From NCBI GenBank assembly GCA_900319525.1, contig ONOU01000002.1, forward strand, positions 186,001-250,000: a stretch of DNA of 64,000 bases, written 5' to 3'. This document shows, piece by piece, positions 9,738 to 18,709 of the stretch (its first letter is position 1; each line of letters opens with the position of its first letter). Below the pieces are notes generated by a model, which was given only the letters and a program-made list of their open reading frames with translations, was not told the origin of the DNA and made no database searches. This DNA is from an uncultured Prevotellaceae bacterium (GTDB lineage: Bacteria; Bacteroidota; Bacteroidia; Bacteroidales; Muribaculaceae). The translations under genes and the position numbers were made by a program.

Positions 9738-11174
9738 CTATTTGTCGGTACGGAAAGGAACAACGGGCAGACCGCGCATGCTCTTGAGGTTCCCGATCTG
9801 GAAAGACTTGAAGCAGTAGCGCACTGCCACGGGCTGTGTCACCTCGCTCGAGGATACCATGATTGATTTGTGTCCCTCGTTGAGGGTGGCCCGGGCGGTC
9901 TTGAACACGCCGTCGGCCCCTGCAATCTCAAAGCCCTCGATGTCCTGCCAGGGCGACAGGCCATCCTCGGCATGCTTGAAGAACACCTCGATCTCGTTGC
10001 CATTGATCTGCATGTGGTCATACTCTGGCGACTCGCAAGCGATGCCCTTGTAGCCGTAGGTGCGGTTCAGGGCCATGTAGGCCAGGCGGTTGCCCACCTC
10101 GCGCTTTTGTGCAGGGTGTATCTGGTTGAACTCGTAGGGCTTGACCAGGTCGTTGGTCGAGACGGTGCCGCAGTTCTCGATCAGTTGTGCGGCATTGTGC
10201 TGGGCTTCACGCAGCAGCGCAGAACTCAGCCACTCGCCATAGCCGCCATAAGGAGCGATTTCCACCAGATAGAACGGCAGTTCCTCGGCAGTGCCGCCAA
10301 AGTCCTTGCGCCACGTGTCAACCATGTCCTTCAAGCGCTGGGCATAGGTGCCTTCCTTGCCCACGTTGGATTCACCCTGATACCAGATGAAGCCGCGAAT
10401 GGTGTAATGGCGCAGTGGGTGCAGCATGCCATTATACATGATGACGGGGGTGTAGTAGTTCCACCAGGTGCCGTTCCAGCCTTCTTTTTGCTCCTTGGCG
10501 ATGTCGATGTCGTTATAGGTCTTGACGATTTCCTCGGGAATCCAGCCTTCGACCTTCGAGCCGCCCCAGGCACAGGCAATCACGCCCACGGGGATGTCGA
10601 GCACGCGTTGCAGCATCTGGCCGAAGAAGAAGCCTGTAGCGCTCATCCACGGCGCGGTATCGGGCGAGGGCACGAGCCATTTGCCGGACACCTCCTCGAC
10701 GGGCTTGGTCTGCCCGTTTTGCTTGATTTGCGCGACACGCAGCCAGCGGTTCTCGCGCGCGGTGGCGATGACCTCGTTGGAGCCCTCGACGGGACAGTTC
10801 CAGAATCCGTTCAGCGGCATCTCCATGTTGGATTGTCCCGAGGCAAACCACACCTCGCCGATGAGCACGCGCTCCAGCACAACCTGCTGATTGCCGTTCT
10901 CGCTGAGCACGATGCGGTGCTCCTGCTTGGCGGCAGCGGGCGTGGGGAGCCTCAGTGACCAGTTGCCGTTCTTGTCGGCCCGGGTTGTCACCTGCTGGCC
11001 CAGCCAGTCGGCATCGGCGCTCACGGTGGCATCGGCGCTGGCCTTGCCCCACAGGCGGGCCTGGGTGCGCTGTTGCAGCACCATGTCATTGCCAATGATT
11101 TCGGGTAGCTTGATGGCCGCTTGGGCTGTTGCCCACAGTGCCAAAAACAGTAGTAAACTTAAGTTTCTTTTCAT
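9738..11174 (-). CDS. SGNH acetylesterase (sialate O-acetylesterase family)
   Basis: The 478-residue protein begins with a Sec signal (LSLLLFLALWATAQA) and has no lipobox, so it is probably periplasmic. The nucleophile is Ser115 in FASGQSNMEM. A second conserved block is GFIWYQGESN, and the catalytic Asp/His region is QIHPAQKREVGNRLA. Members of this broad family remove acetyl groups from sugars. Between GH5 and GH3/GH31 genes, removal of acetyl groups from a plant polysaccharide such as xyloglucan or mannan is more likely than action on sialic acid. The sialate name is only a family label here. Confidence 0.88.
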   Translation of the reverse strand: MKRNLSLLLFLALWATAQAAIKLPEIIGNDMVLQQRTQARLWGKASADATVSADADWLGQQVTTRADKNGNWSLRLPTPAAAKQEHRIVLSENGNQQVVLERVLIGEVWFASGQSNMEMPLNGFWNCPVEGSNEVIATARENRWLRVAQIKQNGQTKPVEEVSGKWLVPSPDTAPWMSATGFFFGQMLQRVLDIPVGVIACAWGGSKVEGWIPEEIVKTYNDIDIAKEQKEGWNGTWWNYYTPVIMYNGMLHPLRHYTIRGFIWYQGESNVGKEGTYAQRLKDMVDTWRKDFGGTAEELPFYLVEIAPYGGYGEWLSSALLREAQHNAAQLIENCGTVSTNDLVKPYEFNQIHPAQKREVGNRLAYMALNRTYGYKGIACESPEYDHMQINGNEIEVFFKHAEDGLSPWQDIEGFEIAGADGVFKTARATLNEGHKSIMVSSSEVTQPVAVRYCFKSFQIGNLKSMRGLPVVPFRTDK

Positions 11175-11207
11175 TGCGTTGATGATTTGAATTCCAGTAA
11201 TCTTATA

Positions 11208-12116
11208 CTAGATGATGATTTTGGTCTTGCGGTACTTCTTGCGGAACTCCGACGGGCTGCAGCCCTTGCCTTTCTTGAACTGGCGGTTGAAGTTGCTCAA
11301 TGTGTTGAAACCGCAGCAGTAGCTGATCTCGGCGATGGTGCTTGTGGTATCGACCAGCATGCGGGTGGCGTAACCCAGTCGCACGTCGATGATGTACTCG
11401 TTGAGCGTCTTGCCGGTGCGCAGTTTGAAGAAGCGCGAGAATGCGCTCGGCGTCATGCCGGCCATGTCGCACAGCTGCGTGAGGCGCAGCGGCTCCATGT
11501 AGTGCGCGTCGATGTAGTTCTTGACCTTGAGCACACGGCGGGAGTCGCTGGTCACAGGCACCTGGGCAAATGCCGATGACGAGAGTTCGGTGGCTTCGCC
11601 CTTTGACAGTTCATACAGGATGTCGAGCAGCTCCAGCACGGCCACGAATCCCTCCTTGATGCTTGCCAGATTGGTAAGCTGGCGATAGACCCGCATGATG
11701 GATGACATGGGGAACGACAGGCCCTTGCGCGCCCGCACCAGCATCTTGTAGATGGAGTCGAACGGGTTGGTCAGGAATGCGCTGTTCTCGCGGTCGAAAT
11801 CAAGGCGGAACTGAATCGTGATTTCGTGGATGTCGGTTGCTGGGCGTCCGTTCTGCTCCCAAGCGTGTTCCAGCTCGGGACTCGTGATGAGAACAAGGTC
11901 ATAGGGGCCTATCACCTCGTTGCTGTCGCCCACCACGCGCAGGCAGCCTGCCGCATTCTCCACAAAGTTCAGTTCCATCATGTTCATCATGTCATGACAG
12001 TGGATGGGATAGTTGAATTCACTCTTGTAGCGGTCGGCCACATACATGAAGTCGCGGTCGCCCAGCGGTGTGATTTCGTGCAGAACTATTGAATCAGATT
12101 TCATTTTCCTTTCCAT
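11208..12116 (-). CDS. AraC-family transcription regulator of the glycan locus
   Basis: This 302-residue protein has an N-terminal cupin-type sensor (FNYPIHCHDMMNMMELNFVE) and a C-terminal pair of helix-turn-helix motifs (LRLTQLCDMAGMTPSAFSRFF and STIAEISYCCGFNTLSNFNRQFKK). It ends with a basic tail. Two in-frame ATG codons lie four codons apart (12116 and 12104), and an AAGGAA-like sequence precedes both. It is embedded among the esterase and GH3 genes in the same direction and is the obvious candidate regulator of the locus. No hybrid two-component or sigma/anti-sigma regulator is present in the window. Confidence 0.92.
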   Translation of the reverse strand: MERKMKSDSIVLHEITPLGDRDFMYVADRYKSEFNYPIHCHDMMNMMELNFVENAAGCLRVVGDSNEVIGPYDLVLITSPELEHAWEQNGRPATDIHEITIQFRLDFDRENSAFLTNPFDSIYKMLVRARKGLSFPMSSIMRVYRQLTNLASIKEGFVAVLELLDILYELSKGEATELSSSAFAQVPVTSDSRRVLKVKNYIDAHYMEPLRLTQLCDMAGMTPSAFSRFFKLRTGKTLNEYIIDVRLGYATRMLVDTTSTIAEISYCCGFNTLSNFNRQFKKGKGCSPSEFRKKYRKTKIII

Positions 12117-12205
12117 TCCTTTCTATTCAATAATCTGGTTAATACTCTTGATAGCCGAAGTCAGTGAAGTCGGCATAGAATCCTCATTTGGCGCTTGTTT
12201 AGGAA

Positions 12206-14404
12206 TCAATAGCTGAATTCAACGTAGCAGTTCTCGTCGCTGGAACTGGTGCTCAGGTAGGCACGGAATTTTCCGGGTTCGATGGTCCAGCCGTGGATCG
12301 TCTCACTATAATACTTCAGGTCATCGAGCGTGATGGTGAACTGGGCCATCCGGGTCTCGCCAGGAGCAAGGTCAAGCTTGACAAAATTCTTGAGCTCCTT
12401 GCGCGGGCGGTCAACGCTGCACTCCAGGTCGCTGATGTAGAGCTGGACGATTTCCTTGCCGGCCACCTTGCCCGTGTTGGTCACGGGAACGCTCACCGTG
12501 ATGGGGGCATCATTGGTGATGCCGGGCGAGGAGAGGGTAGGCTTGCCATACTTGAAGGTGGTATAGCTCAGACCGTAGCCAAAGGGGAACTGCGGCTCAA
12601 CCTTGCGGGTGTCGAAGTGGCGGTAGCCGATGTAGATGCCCTCGCTGTAGTAAACCTGATTGTTCTCGCCAGGATAGGCCTTCTTGCCGTATTCATAGTA
12701 GGGATAGTCCTCGATGGTCTTGGCAAAGGTGACGGGCAGTTTGCCGCTGGGGTTGACCTTGCCGCTGAGCACACCAGCCAGCGCGTCGCCGCCCATCGAG
12801 CCCAAGTACCAGCAATGCAGCAGGCCCTTGATCTTGTTGAGCCAAGGCATCGCATAAGGGTTGCCGCCAAAGGTGACGACAATGATATTCTTCTGGATGC
12901 TGGCCAGGCCCTCGATGAGCTCGTTCTGCTCAAATGACAGGTCATAGCTCAGGCGATCGCCGTTCTCGCAATCCTCCTTGTGGTTCTTGTTCAAGCCGCC
13001 GATGTAGATGATGAGGTCGGCATCCTTGGCCTTGCGCAAGGCCTCTTCTCTCAAGCGCACGCGCTCCGAGGGGTTGACCTCGTCCACGTGGTCATACATG
13101 GCACGGCCCGAGAGGTAACCCTGGGCATAATCCACCTTGTCGCCATAGAGATTCTTGATGGCCTCGAGCGGGCTGATGTCGCGCAGGGTCTTGAGTTCAG
13201 ATGAGCCGCCGCCCTGAGTGAGGCTGCGGGTGGCATTCTCGCCCACAACGAGAATCTTCCTGTAACGCTCGGGGGCGATGGGCAGGATTTTCTTCTCGTT
13301 GCGCAGCAGGGTGATGCCTTCCTCGCCGATGGCTTGGCAGGCCTGGTAATGATCCTCGCTGCACTGCTTGCCGATGGCCTTGTCGGGGTTCATGCAGGTG
13401 CGGAACATGGTGCGCAGCACGCGGCGAACCTTGTCGTCGAGATAGGACACGTCGAGTTTGCCCTCCCTGATGAGCGTCTCCATCGGGCGGGCCATATAGT
13501 AGTCGTCGTAGGTATATTCCGATTCTTTGGTCTTGCCGTCGGTATAGGAGCCCATCTCGATGTCGAGGCCTCCCGTGGCGGCTTGCCATGTATCGGTCGT
13601 GCCTCCCCAGTCGCTGATGACGGCTCCGTCAAATCCCCACTGGCGCTTCAAGATGCCGTTGAGCAGCGAGTCGTTGTTGCAGCAGTGGATGCCCTGCCAC
13701 ATGTTATAGCTGCCCATGACGCTCCACACGTGAGCTTCCTCGACAGCCTTCTTGAAGGCGGGCAGATAAATCTCGTTGATGGCACGTTCGCTGGCGTTGA
13801 CATTGACAGCAAAGCGGTCAACTTCCTGGTTGTTCAAGAAGAAATGCTTCAGGCAGCATGCCACGCCGTTGGCTTGGGCTGCCTTGATGTAGGGCACTAC
13901 CATCTCGCCGGCCAGATAGGGGTCTTCGCCCATATATTCAAAGGCGCGGCCGTTGAGCGGCAGGCGGGCCATGTTCACGCCGGGACCCAGCAGGATGTCC
14001 TTGCCGCGAAAGGCGAACTCCTCGCTCAGGGCGTTGCCGTAGAGGGCTGCCAAGTCACGGTTCCATGTCGCTGCCAGGCACGTGAGCGACGGGAAAGCAA
14101 CGATGCTGTCGTTGGTCCACCGGGCAGGTGACCAGGTGTTCCATTCCAGCTCCTCGCGCACGCCGTGAGGGCCGTCGTCCATGTTGAGCTGACGGATGCC
14201 CAGTCGGGGCACGCCGGCGCTGGTGAACTTGCTCTGGGCATGGATCACTTGGATTTTCTCATGCAGCGTCATGCGTGACAGCGCATCCTCGACGCGTTGC
14301 TCGAGGGGGGCGTTGTTGTCCAGGTATATCGGCTTCGATTTTTGTGCCGATAGGGTGGTCGCCAGCATCAGGGCTATGGCAACGGTCAAAATCAATCTTT
14401 TCAT
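12206..14404 (-). CDS. GH3 family beta-glucosidase
   Basis: The protein has 732 residues with a Sec signal (LILTVAIALMLATTLSA). It contains the GH3 N-terminal barrel (LNMDDGPHGVRE), nucleophile Asp265 in VISDWGGTTD, the alpha/beta sandwich (LVVGENATRSLTQGGGSS) and a C-terminal fibronectin III-like domain (YTTFKYGKPTLSS onward). It would release glucose from the reducing or non-reducing ends of short beta-gluco-oligosaccharides in the periplasm, after GH31 has removed xylose. It is 50 bases from the GH31 gene and in the same direction, so the two are probably cotranscribed. Confidence 0.93.
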   Translation of the reverse strand: MKRLILTVAIALMLATTLSAQKSKPIYLDNNAPLEQRVEDALSRMTLHEKIQVIHAQSKFTSAGVPRLGIRQLNMDDGPHGVREELEWNTWSPARWTNDSIVAFPSLTCLAATWNRDLAALYGNALSEEFAFRGKDILLGPGVNMARLPLNGRAFEYMGEDPYLAGEMVVPYIKAAQANGVACCLKHFFLNNQEVDRFAVNVNASERAINEIYLPAFKKAVEEAHVWSVMGSYNMWQGIHCCNNDSLLNGILKRQWGFDGAVISDWGGTTDTWQAATGGLDIEMGSYTDGKTKESEYTYDDYYMARPMETLIREGKLDVSYLDDKVRRVLRTMFRTCMNPDKAIGKQCSEDHYQACQAIGEEGITLLRNEKKILPIAPERYRKILVVGENATRSLTQGGGSSELKTLRDISPLEAIKNLYGDKVDYAQGYLSGRAMYDHVDEVNPSERVRLREEALRKAKDADLIIYIGGLNKNHKEDCENGDRLSYDLSFEQNELIEGLASIQKNIIVVTFGGNPYAMPWLNKIKGLLHCWYLGSMGGDALAGVLSGKVNPSGKLPVTFAKTIEDYPYYEYGKKAYPGENNQVYYSEGIYIGYRHFDTRKVEPQFPFGYGLSYTTFKYGKPTLSSPGITNDAPITVSVPVTNTGKVAGKEIVQLYISDLECSVDRPRKELKNFVKLDLAPGETRMAQFTITLDDLKYYSETIHGWTIEPGKFRAYLSTSSSDENCYVEFSY

Positions 14405-14454
14405 TATCTTTTGTTTGGGTTGTTGGTTATCGTCTCTTGTTATTCACTCACACA

Positions 14455-17400
14455 TTATAGTTTGACGGTCACTTGCTTGCCGTTGTACTCTACCATCTGC
14501 CCTGCAGGATTCTCGAGGTCGAGCTCGCGGGGATTGTCGCGCGTGATGACAACGACGTTGAAGCGGCGCTGCTTGAGCATGCCCTTGAACGATCCCTTGC
14601 GGGCACCGATGGTGAGCGTGCGGGCTGCATCGTCATAGCTGAAGTCGATGGTGGCATATTTGCCTTTCTCGTAGTTGTAGTTGGTGCCCTCGTCCTCATA
14701 GAGCTGGAATTGGCCGTCGGCACCGGTGTAGATATACAGGTTAATGAGTTCGGCGGGCTTTTCGTCACACCATTGCATCTCGGGGCCGAAGGGGATGATG
14801 CTGCCCTCGCGCACAAACACGGGCATCGTCTCATAGGGGGCGTCAACCACCAGCTTCTGGCCGCCCTCGATATACTGGCCGCTGTACAGGTCATACCAGC
14901 CGCACTGCTTGGGGAAGTAAACCTGGCGGTTGCGGGCCTTGTAGGTGGCGACGGGGCAGGCCATAAAAGCGGGGCCGAACATCCACTGGTCGGGGATGTC
15001 GAGCACGTTCTTGTCGTCGGCAAAGTCCATCACCAGAGCACGCATGAGCGTGTAGTCATTGAAATGTGCCCAACCAGCCATCGAGTAGAGGTAGGGCATC
15101 ATGCGGTAACGCAGCCTGTGATAATAGACGATGCTGTTGTAGGCGGGATGTCCCTCGGGGGCGATGTTCCACACCTCGCGCAGGGGCCACTGGCCGTGGG
15201 CACGATAAAGGGGGATGAAGCAACCGAACTGGTTCCAGCGGGCTTGCAGCTCGCGCCACTCGGTGAGGTCGCTGTTCTCGTGGCCTGTTTGGTCAAACTC
15301 TTGCTGTGCCGCCACATAGCGGTTCTCGACGCAGAAGCCGCCCTGGTCCATGCCCCAGAAGGGGATGCCCGACATCGAGAAGTTCAAGCCAGCCGTCATC
15401 TGGGCCCTCATGTCCTCCCAACGGGTGCCGATGTCGCCGCTCCATGTTGCAGTAGAGTAACGCTGTTCGCCGGCAAAGCCGCTGCGGGTGAGCAGGAACA
15501 CGCGCTTGTTGTTGCCCGTGGCACGCTGGCCGTTATAGATGGCGTCGGCGTTGACGATAGAGTAGGCGTTGAAGTATTCGGTCGAGCTGCCCAATGCCGT
15601 GGGGCCTGACAGGGCTTTGCGGTACCACATGGGCGTGCAGTCGCGTATGTTGGGCTCGCTGGCGTCCATCCACCAGGCGTCGATGCTCTGGCCGTACTTG
15701 GAGTACAGGTTGTCGTCCATCTGTTTCCAGAACAGCTTGCGGGCTCCAGCGTCATAGGCATCGTAGAACGAGCCGCGGAATCCCAGCCAGTCGTGGATGT
15801 CGTCAACGATGGCCTGCTTGTAGATCCAACCCTTGGCGTCGAGCTGCTTGTAGTTATCGACCGTTTCATAGAACTTGGGCCAGACGCTGATCATGAAGCG
15901 GCCGTGCATGGCGTGTACCGAGTCGAGCATGGCCTGCGGGTTGGGGTAGCGCTCGGCCTCAAAGGTGTGGTCGCCCCAGTTCTCCAGTTTCCAGTAATTC
16001 CAGTCCTGCACAATATTGTCGATGGGAATGCGGCGGTTGCGGAACTCGGCGAGCGTCTGCTCGATGTCTTGCGAACTCTTATAGCGCTCGCGGCTCTGCC
16101 AGAACCCCAGTACCCACTTGGGATACAACGAAGCCTTGCCCGTGAGGGTGCGGTAGCCCGAGATGATGTCGTCAAAGTTCTGACCGGCGATGAAGTAGTA
16201 ATCCATGTCGCGGCTCATCTCGCTCCACACGGTGAGTTGCTCACGTTCGGCAGCGCTGCGGGGTGCCGACACGCGCAGTCCGCAATATGACACGTCGCCA
16301 TCGGGTTGCCACTCGATGCGCAGCTGCGTCTTTTTGCCAGTAGGCACCTGGGCGGTAAATTTCCATGCGTTGGGGTTCCATGCCGTGCGCCAGCGCTCGG
16401 GAACCACTTCCTCGCCGCCAATGTACACCTTGATGTAGCCGGCATAGTAGAGGATGAACTGGCGCAGCGTCTCGCTCACGCGACCTTTGGGCTCGATGAA
16501 GCCTTCATAGACCACCGTCGCGCCGTTCAGGGCGAAGCCCTTAGGCAGGTTCTTGATGCCGCCGGGCTCAGTCAGCTTGCCCAGTTCCGATCCTGCGGGC
16601 ATGTCAAACTCAAAATAGAGGGAGTCCTCGCCGCGCACCAGGCGCTGGCCGTTCTTGTCGGTATAGGTGCCCGTCAGGCAGCCTTTCTTGCCATGCTTGT
16701 CATAGAGGGTGAAGGCACGGTTGAGCTGCAGGTAGTCCTCGGGGTTGCCAAAGCGGCAATAGCTGTAGCTGTCCCACAGGATGCCGTAGCCGTTGGTGCT
16801 CAGCACCATGGGCACGCTCACCTTGGTATTGTACTGGAACAGGTCCTCGTTCTTGCCCTTCATGTTGAGTTCGCCCGACTGGTGCTGTCCCAGGCCATAG
16901 AGCGCCTCGTCTTGGTTCTCAAACTTGAGTGTCCAGGTCAAGCCACTGCTCTGCTCGTCGGTCAAGGTGCCGATGCCGATTTCGCGCTCAGGCACCTTGA
17001 ATGGCTTGAACGACTTACCGCCCACGGCCTCCGTCGCCAGGACCTTGCCGCCCTCGTCGGTGAACTTGATGCGGCCATCGGCCTTGTTGACGATAGCCGT
17101 CACGTTCTTGGCCTTGACGCAATAGCTGTCACCATTGTCGGTGACCGTGAACTTGGGCTTGGCCGTCTGCGGCACAATCATCAGGCTGGCCGGCTTGTCC
17201 GGCAGCTGTGCCTCGCAGGTGGCTTGCACGCGCACGATGTTGTCATTCACCACTTGCAGGCGTACCACGCGGGCGGCACCTGCCTGAGCATTCTCGATGT
17301 CGATTGTCACGAAGTTGCCTTCGGTCTTGACAGCAGCCTGTGCCACAGTGGCATACAGCGCAAATGCCGTCATCAAAAGCAGTTGTAGGACTGTTCTCAT
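14455..17400 (-). CDS. GH31 family alpha-xylosidase with PA14 insert
   Basis: The protein has 981 residues with a Sec signal (LLLMTAFALYATVAQA). An N-terminal galactose-mutarotase-like domain is followed by a PA14-like insert at about residues 285-380 (GATVVYEGFIEPKGR, FILYYAGYIKVYIGG). The barrel follows, with nucleophile Asp579 in WWMDASEPN and acid/base Asp656 in TWSGDIGTRW. A PA14 insert at this place is typical of the alpha-xylosidases of Bacteroides xyloglucan loci. It would remove xylose branches from xyloglucan oligosaccharides. It is the first gene of the leftward set, with a possible promoter box at 17423-17430. Confidence 0.92.
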   Translation of the reverse strand: MRTVLQLLLMTAFALYATVAQAAVKTEGNFVTIDIENAQAGAARVVRLQVVNDNIVRVQATCEAQLPDKPASLMIVPQTAKPKFTVTDNGDSYCVKAKNVTAIVNKADGRIKFTDEGGKVLATEAVGGKSFKPFKVPEREIGIGTLTDEQSSGLTWTLKFENQDEALYGLGQHQSGELNMKGKNEDLFQYNTKVSVPMVLSTNGYGILWDSYSYCRFGNPEDYLQLNRAFTLYDKHGKKGCLTGTYTDKNGQRLVRGEDSLYFEFDMPAGSELGKLTEPGGIKNLPKGFALNGATVVYEGFIEPKGRVSETLRQFILYYAGYIKVYIGGEEVVPERWRTAWNPNAWKFTAQVPTGKKTQLRIEWQPDGDVSYCGLRVSAPRSAAEREQLTVWSEMSRDMDYYFIAGQNFDDIISGYRTLTGKASLYPKWVLGFWQSRERYKSSQDIEQTLAEFRNRRIPIDNIVQDWNYWKLENWGDHTFEAERYPNPQAMLDSVHAMHGRFMISVWPKFYETVDNYKQLDAKGWIYKQAIVDDIHDWLGFRGSFYDAYDAGARKLFWKQMDDNLYSKYGQSIDAWWMDASEPNIRDCTPMWYRKALSGPTALGSSTEYFNAYSIVNADAIYNGQRATGNNKRVFLLTRSGFAGEQRYSTATWSGDIGTRWEDMRAQMTAGLNFSMSGIPFWGMDQGGFCVENRYVAAQQEFDQTGHENSDLTEWRELQARWNQFGCFIPLYRAHGQWPLREVWNIAPEGHPAYNSIVYYHRLRYRMMPYLYSMAGWAHFNDYTLMRALVMDFADDKNVLDIPDQWMFGPAFMACPVATYKARNRQVYFPKQCGWYDLYSGQYIEGGQKLVVDAPYETMPVFVREGSIIPFGPEMQWCDEKPAELINLYIYTGADGQFQLYEDEGTNYNYEKGKYATIDFSYDDAARTLTIGARKGSFKGMLKQRRFNVVVITRDNPRELDLENPAGQMVEYNGKQVTVKL

Positions 17401-17422
17401 TTCAAATTAAGCAATAAACGTA

Positions 17423-17430
17423 CAAATTTA
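17423..17430 (-). promoter_or_regulatory. possible -7 box for the GH31-led operon
   Basis: Read leftward, TAAATTTG matches the TANNTTTG box of Bacteroidetes promoters and lies 22 bases before the GH31 start codon. No TTG is found at the matching -33 position, so this may be an activator-dependent promoter. The AraC regulator of the same operon is a candidate activator. Confidence 0.5.
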
Positions 17431-17465
17431 CCATTAAATTTCGGAAAATCCCGCATTCTATTAGT

Positions 17466-17654
17466 TATTTATCTTTAATTTGGCCAAAATGCCATCCACA
17501 AGTGATTGTCCAGGAGAGTAAAGACTTGAAAGAGATCATCGACCGTCTCAACGAGCGATTGGACGAGACCTTCATCCCCGCAGGCCACGTGACCGGCGAC
17601 AAGGGCATCAAAACTTGTGCAAGCGTGAAGACTTGTATGAGCATTGCCGAGTGA
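17466..17654 (+). pseudogene. short protein-like remnant, family unknown
   Basis: This frame is open without an ATG and reads protein-like through ESKDLKEIIDRLNERLDETF and IPAGHVTGDKGIKTC to MSIAE and a stop codon. The composition and the DETFIPAGHVTGD phrase look like the end of a real protein, but I cannot name the family. There is no start codon and no room for a full gene before GH31, so it is probably a decayed 3' end. It is the only coding-like content in 17401-17731. Confidence 0.3.
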
Positions 17655-17731
17655 GAACGATTTATCCAAATCACCGAAAAAAATGAGAAAATGAAGGAAG
17701 AATATAGTCAGAGATTTTCCTTATGAAGTTA

Positions 17732-17761
17732 TTGCGGTTTTAAAAAAAGGCATTACATTTG
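17732..17761 (+). promoter_or_regulatory. consensus Bacteroidetes promoter of the toxin-antitoxin pair
   Basis: TTG at 17732-17734 and TACATTTG at 17754-17761 are separated by exactly 19 bases, which is the preferred spacing. Transcription should start near 17768. This makes the ATG at 17786 the most likely start of the first gene. Confidence 0.8.
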
Positions 17762-17785
17762 CAAAAAGAAAATATGCGATCAGTC

Positions 17786-18085
17786 ATGAGTACTCAAGAC
17801 ATCAAAACAACTATTGCCGAGTATCTTAAGACGCAGCCCGTCTTAAAAGCATGGCTATTCGGTTCCTTTGCCCGCGACGAGCAAAGAGATGACAGCGATA
17901 TTGACATTCTCGTTGAATTTGATCACAGTCAACCGATAGGGCTGTTTGCCTATGCGCGTATGTGGAGAGAATTAAAGGAAATGCTTGGCCGTGACGTTGA
18001 CCTTGTAGAAGAAGGAACAATGCGTCCCCTAATAGCTGAAGACGCAAACTTTGACAGACAGTTGATATATGAGAGAGCGATCTAA
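17786..18085 (+). CDS. mntA: MNT-type nucleotidyltransferase antitoxin (MntA)
   Basis: From the ATG at 17786 the protein has 99 residues. It has the minimal nucleotidyltransferase signature: GSF at 26-28, then DSDIDILVEF with metal-binding Asp38 and Asp40. Proteins of this type neutralise the HEPT ribonuclease by adding AMP to a tyrosine near its active site. It overlaps the toxin gene by 17 bp, the usual arrangement. In-frame starts further upstream (TTG 17759, ATG 17774) lie in or next to the promoter and are less likely. Identification is firm. Activity of this copy is not shown. Confidence 0.9.
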   Translation: MSTQDIKTTIAEYLKTQPVLKAWLFGSFARDEQRDDSDIDILVEFDHSQPIGLFAYARMWRELKEMLGRDVDLVEEGTMRPLIAEDANFDRQLIYERAI

Positions 18086-18419
18086 AGATAAAGACAGACT
18101 TCAGCACATCCTTGAGTGTATTGATAATGTTTGTCAGTTCCTGGCTGGCAAAACGATTGATGATATGTCTAATGACAGAATGTGCTTTCATGCAGTCGTT
18201 TATAACATCATGATCATTGGAGAAGCTGCAAATATGCTGACTAAAGAATTTCGAGATGAAACGCCCGAAACGCCATGGCGTGAAATCATAGACATGCGTA
18301 ACGTGTTGGTTCACGGTTATTATATCGCCAGTCCGAAATTTGTTTGGGATACATACACAAACGACCTGCCAGTTCTTAGGAAGCAAGTAGAAAGCTATCT
18401 CCAGACACTGGCTAGATGA
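18069..18419 (+). CDS. hepT: HEPT-domain ribonuclease toxin (HepT)
   Basis: The protein is all-helical with 116 residues and carries the HEPT catalytic motif R-X4-H-X-Y as Arg77, His82 and Tyr84 (RNVLVHGYY). The Tyr is the residue that MntA modifies in studied pairs. An upstream acidic and hydrophobic helix (MIIGEAANMLTKEF) is also typical. It is translated with the antitoxin through a 17-bp overlap. Both genes appear intact, so the pair is probably functional. It lies between the glycan locus and the prophage target gene and may stabilise this region. Confidence 0.9.
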   Translation: MRERSKDKDRLQHILECIDNVCQFLAGKTIDDMSNDRMCFHAVVYNIMIIGEAANMLTKEFRDETPETPWREIIDMRNVLVHGYYIASPKFVWDTYTNDLPVLRKQVESYLQTLAR

Positions 18420-18696
18420 TCGAGACCTTGGACTACGTGCAGTGCACCGGCTCTCTGAAGAGTGCCGACGTGTGCATAAAAATTGGGTTGCGGTTCGGTA
18501 CAGTGCAAGCGAGCTTGCCTCCGCGGACGGCGTGAAGGTGTTGGCCGGGGGCGTTTATTACAAGGTGCTTGCCGGGGCGGCCAATTGGGTGCGACAACCT
18601 TGTAACCAGTTCTTTTGGGGCTCTGATTTTGATAGTGAAAGAGGGAAAAACGGATAATTCTTCCGGCTATTTCGTAAGATGAATAAAAATAATACT

Positions 18697-18704
18697 TAAC
18701 TTTG
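18697..18704 (+). promoter_or_regulatory. -7 box upstream of the interrupted AraC gene
   Basis: TAACTTTG matches TANNTTTG exactly and lies 5-9 bases before the ATG codons at 18710 and 18713. Transcription would begin at or just after the first start codons. The message may therefore be nearly leaderless. No clear TTG is seen at -33. The interval 18420-18696 holds no gene that I can support. Confidence 0.55.
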
Positions 18705-18709
18705 CGGTG

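Noticed and set aside
18442-18657. A 71-residue frame between the HEPT gene and the AraC gene
   Set aside because: No protein-like pattern, no promoter and no start context. Other frames in the same stretch look equally good, so it is probably decayed DNA.
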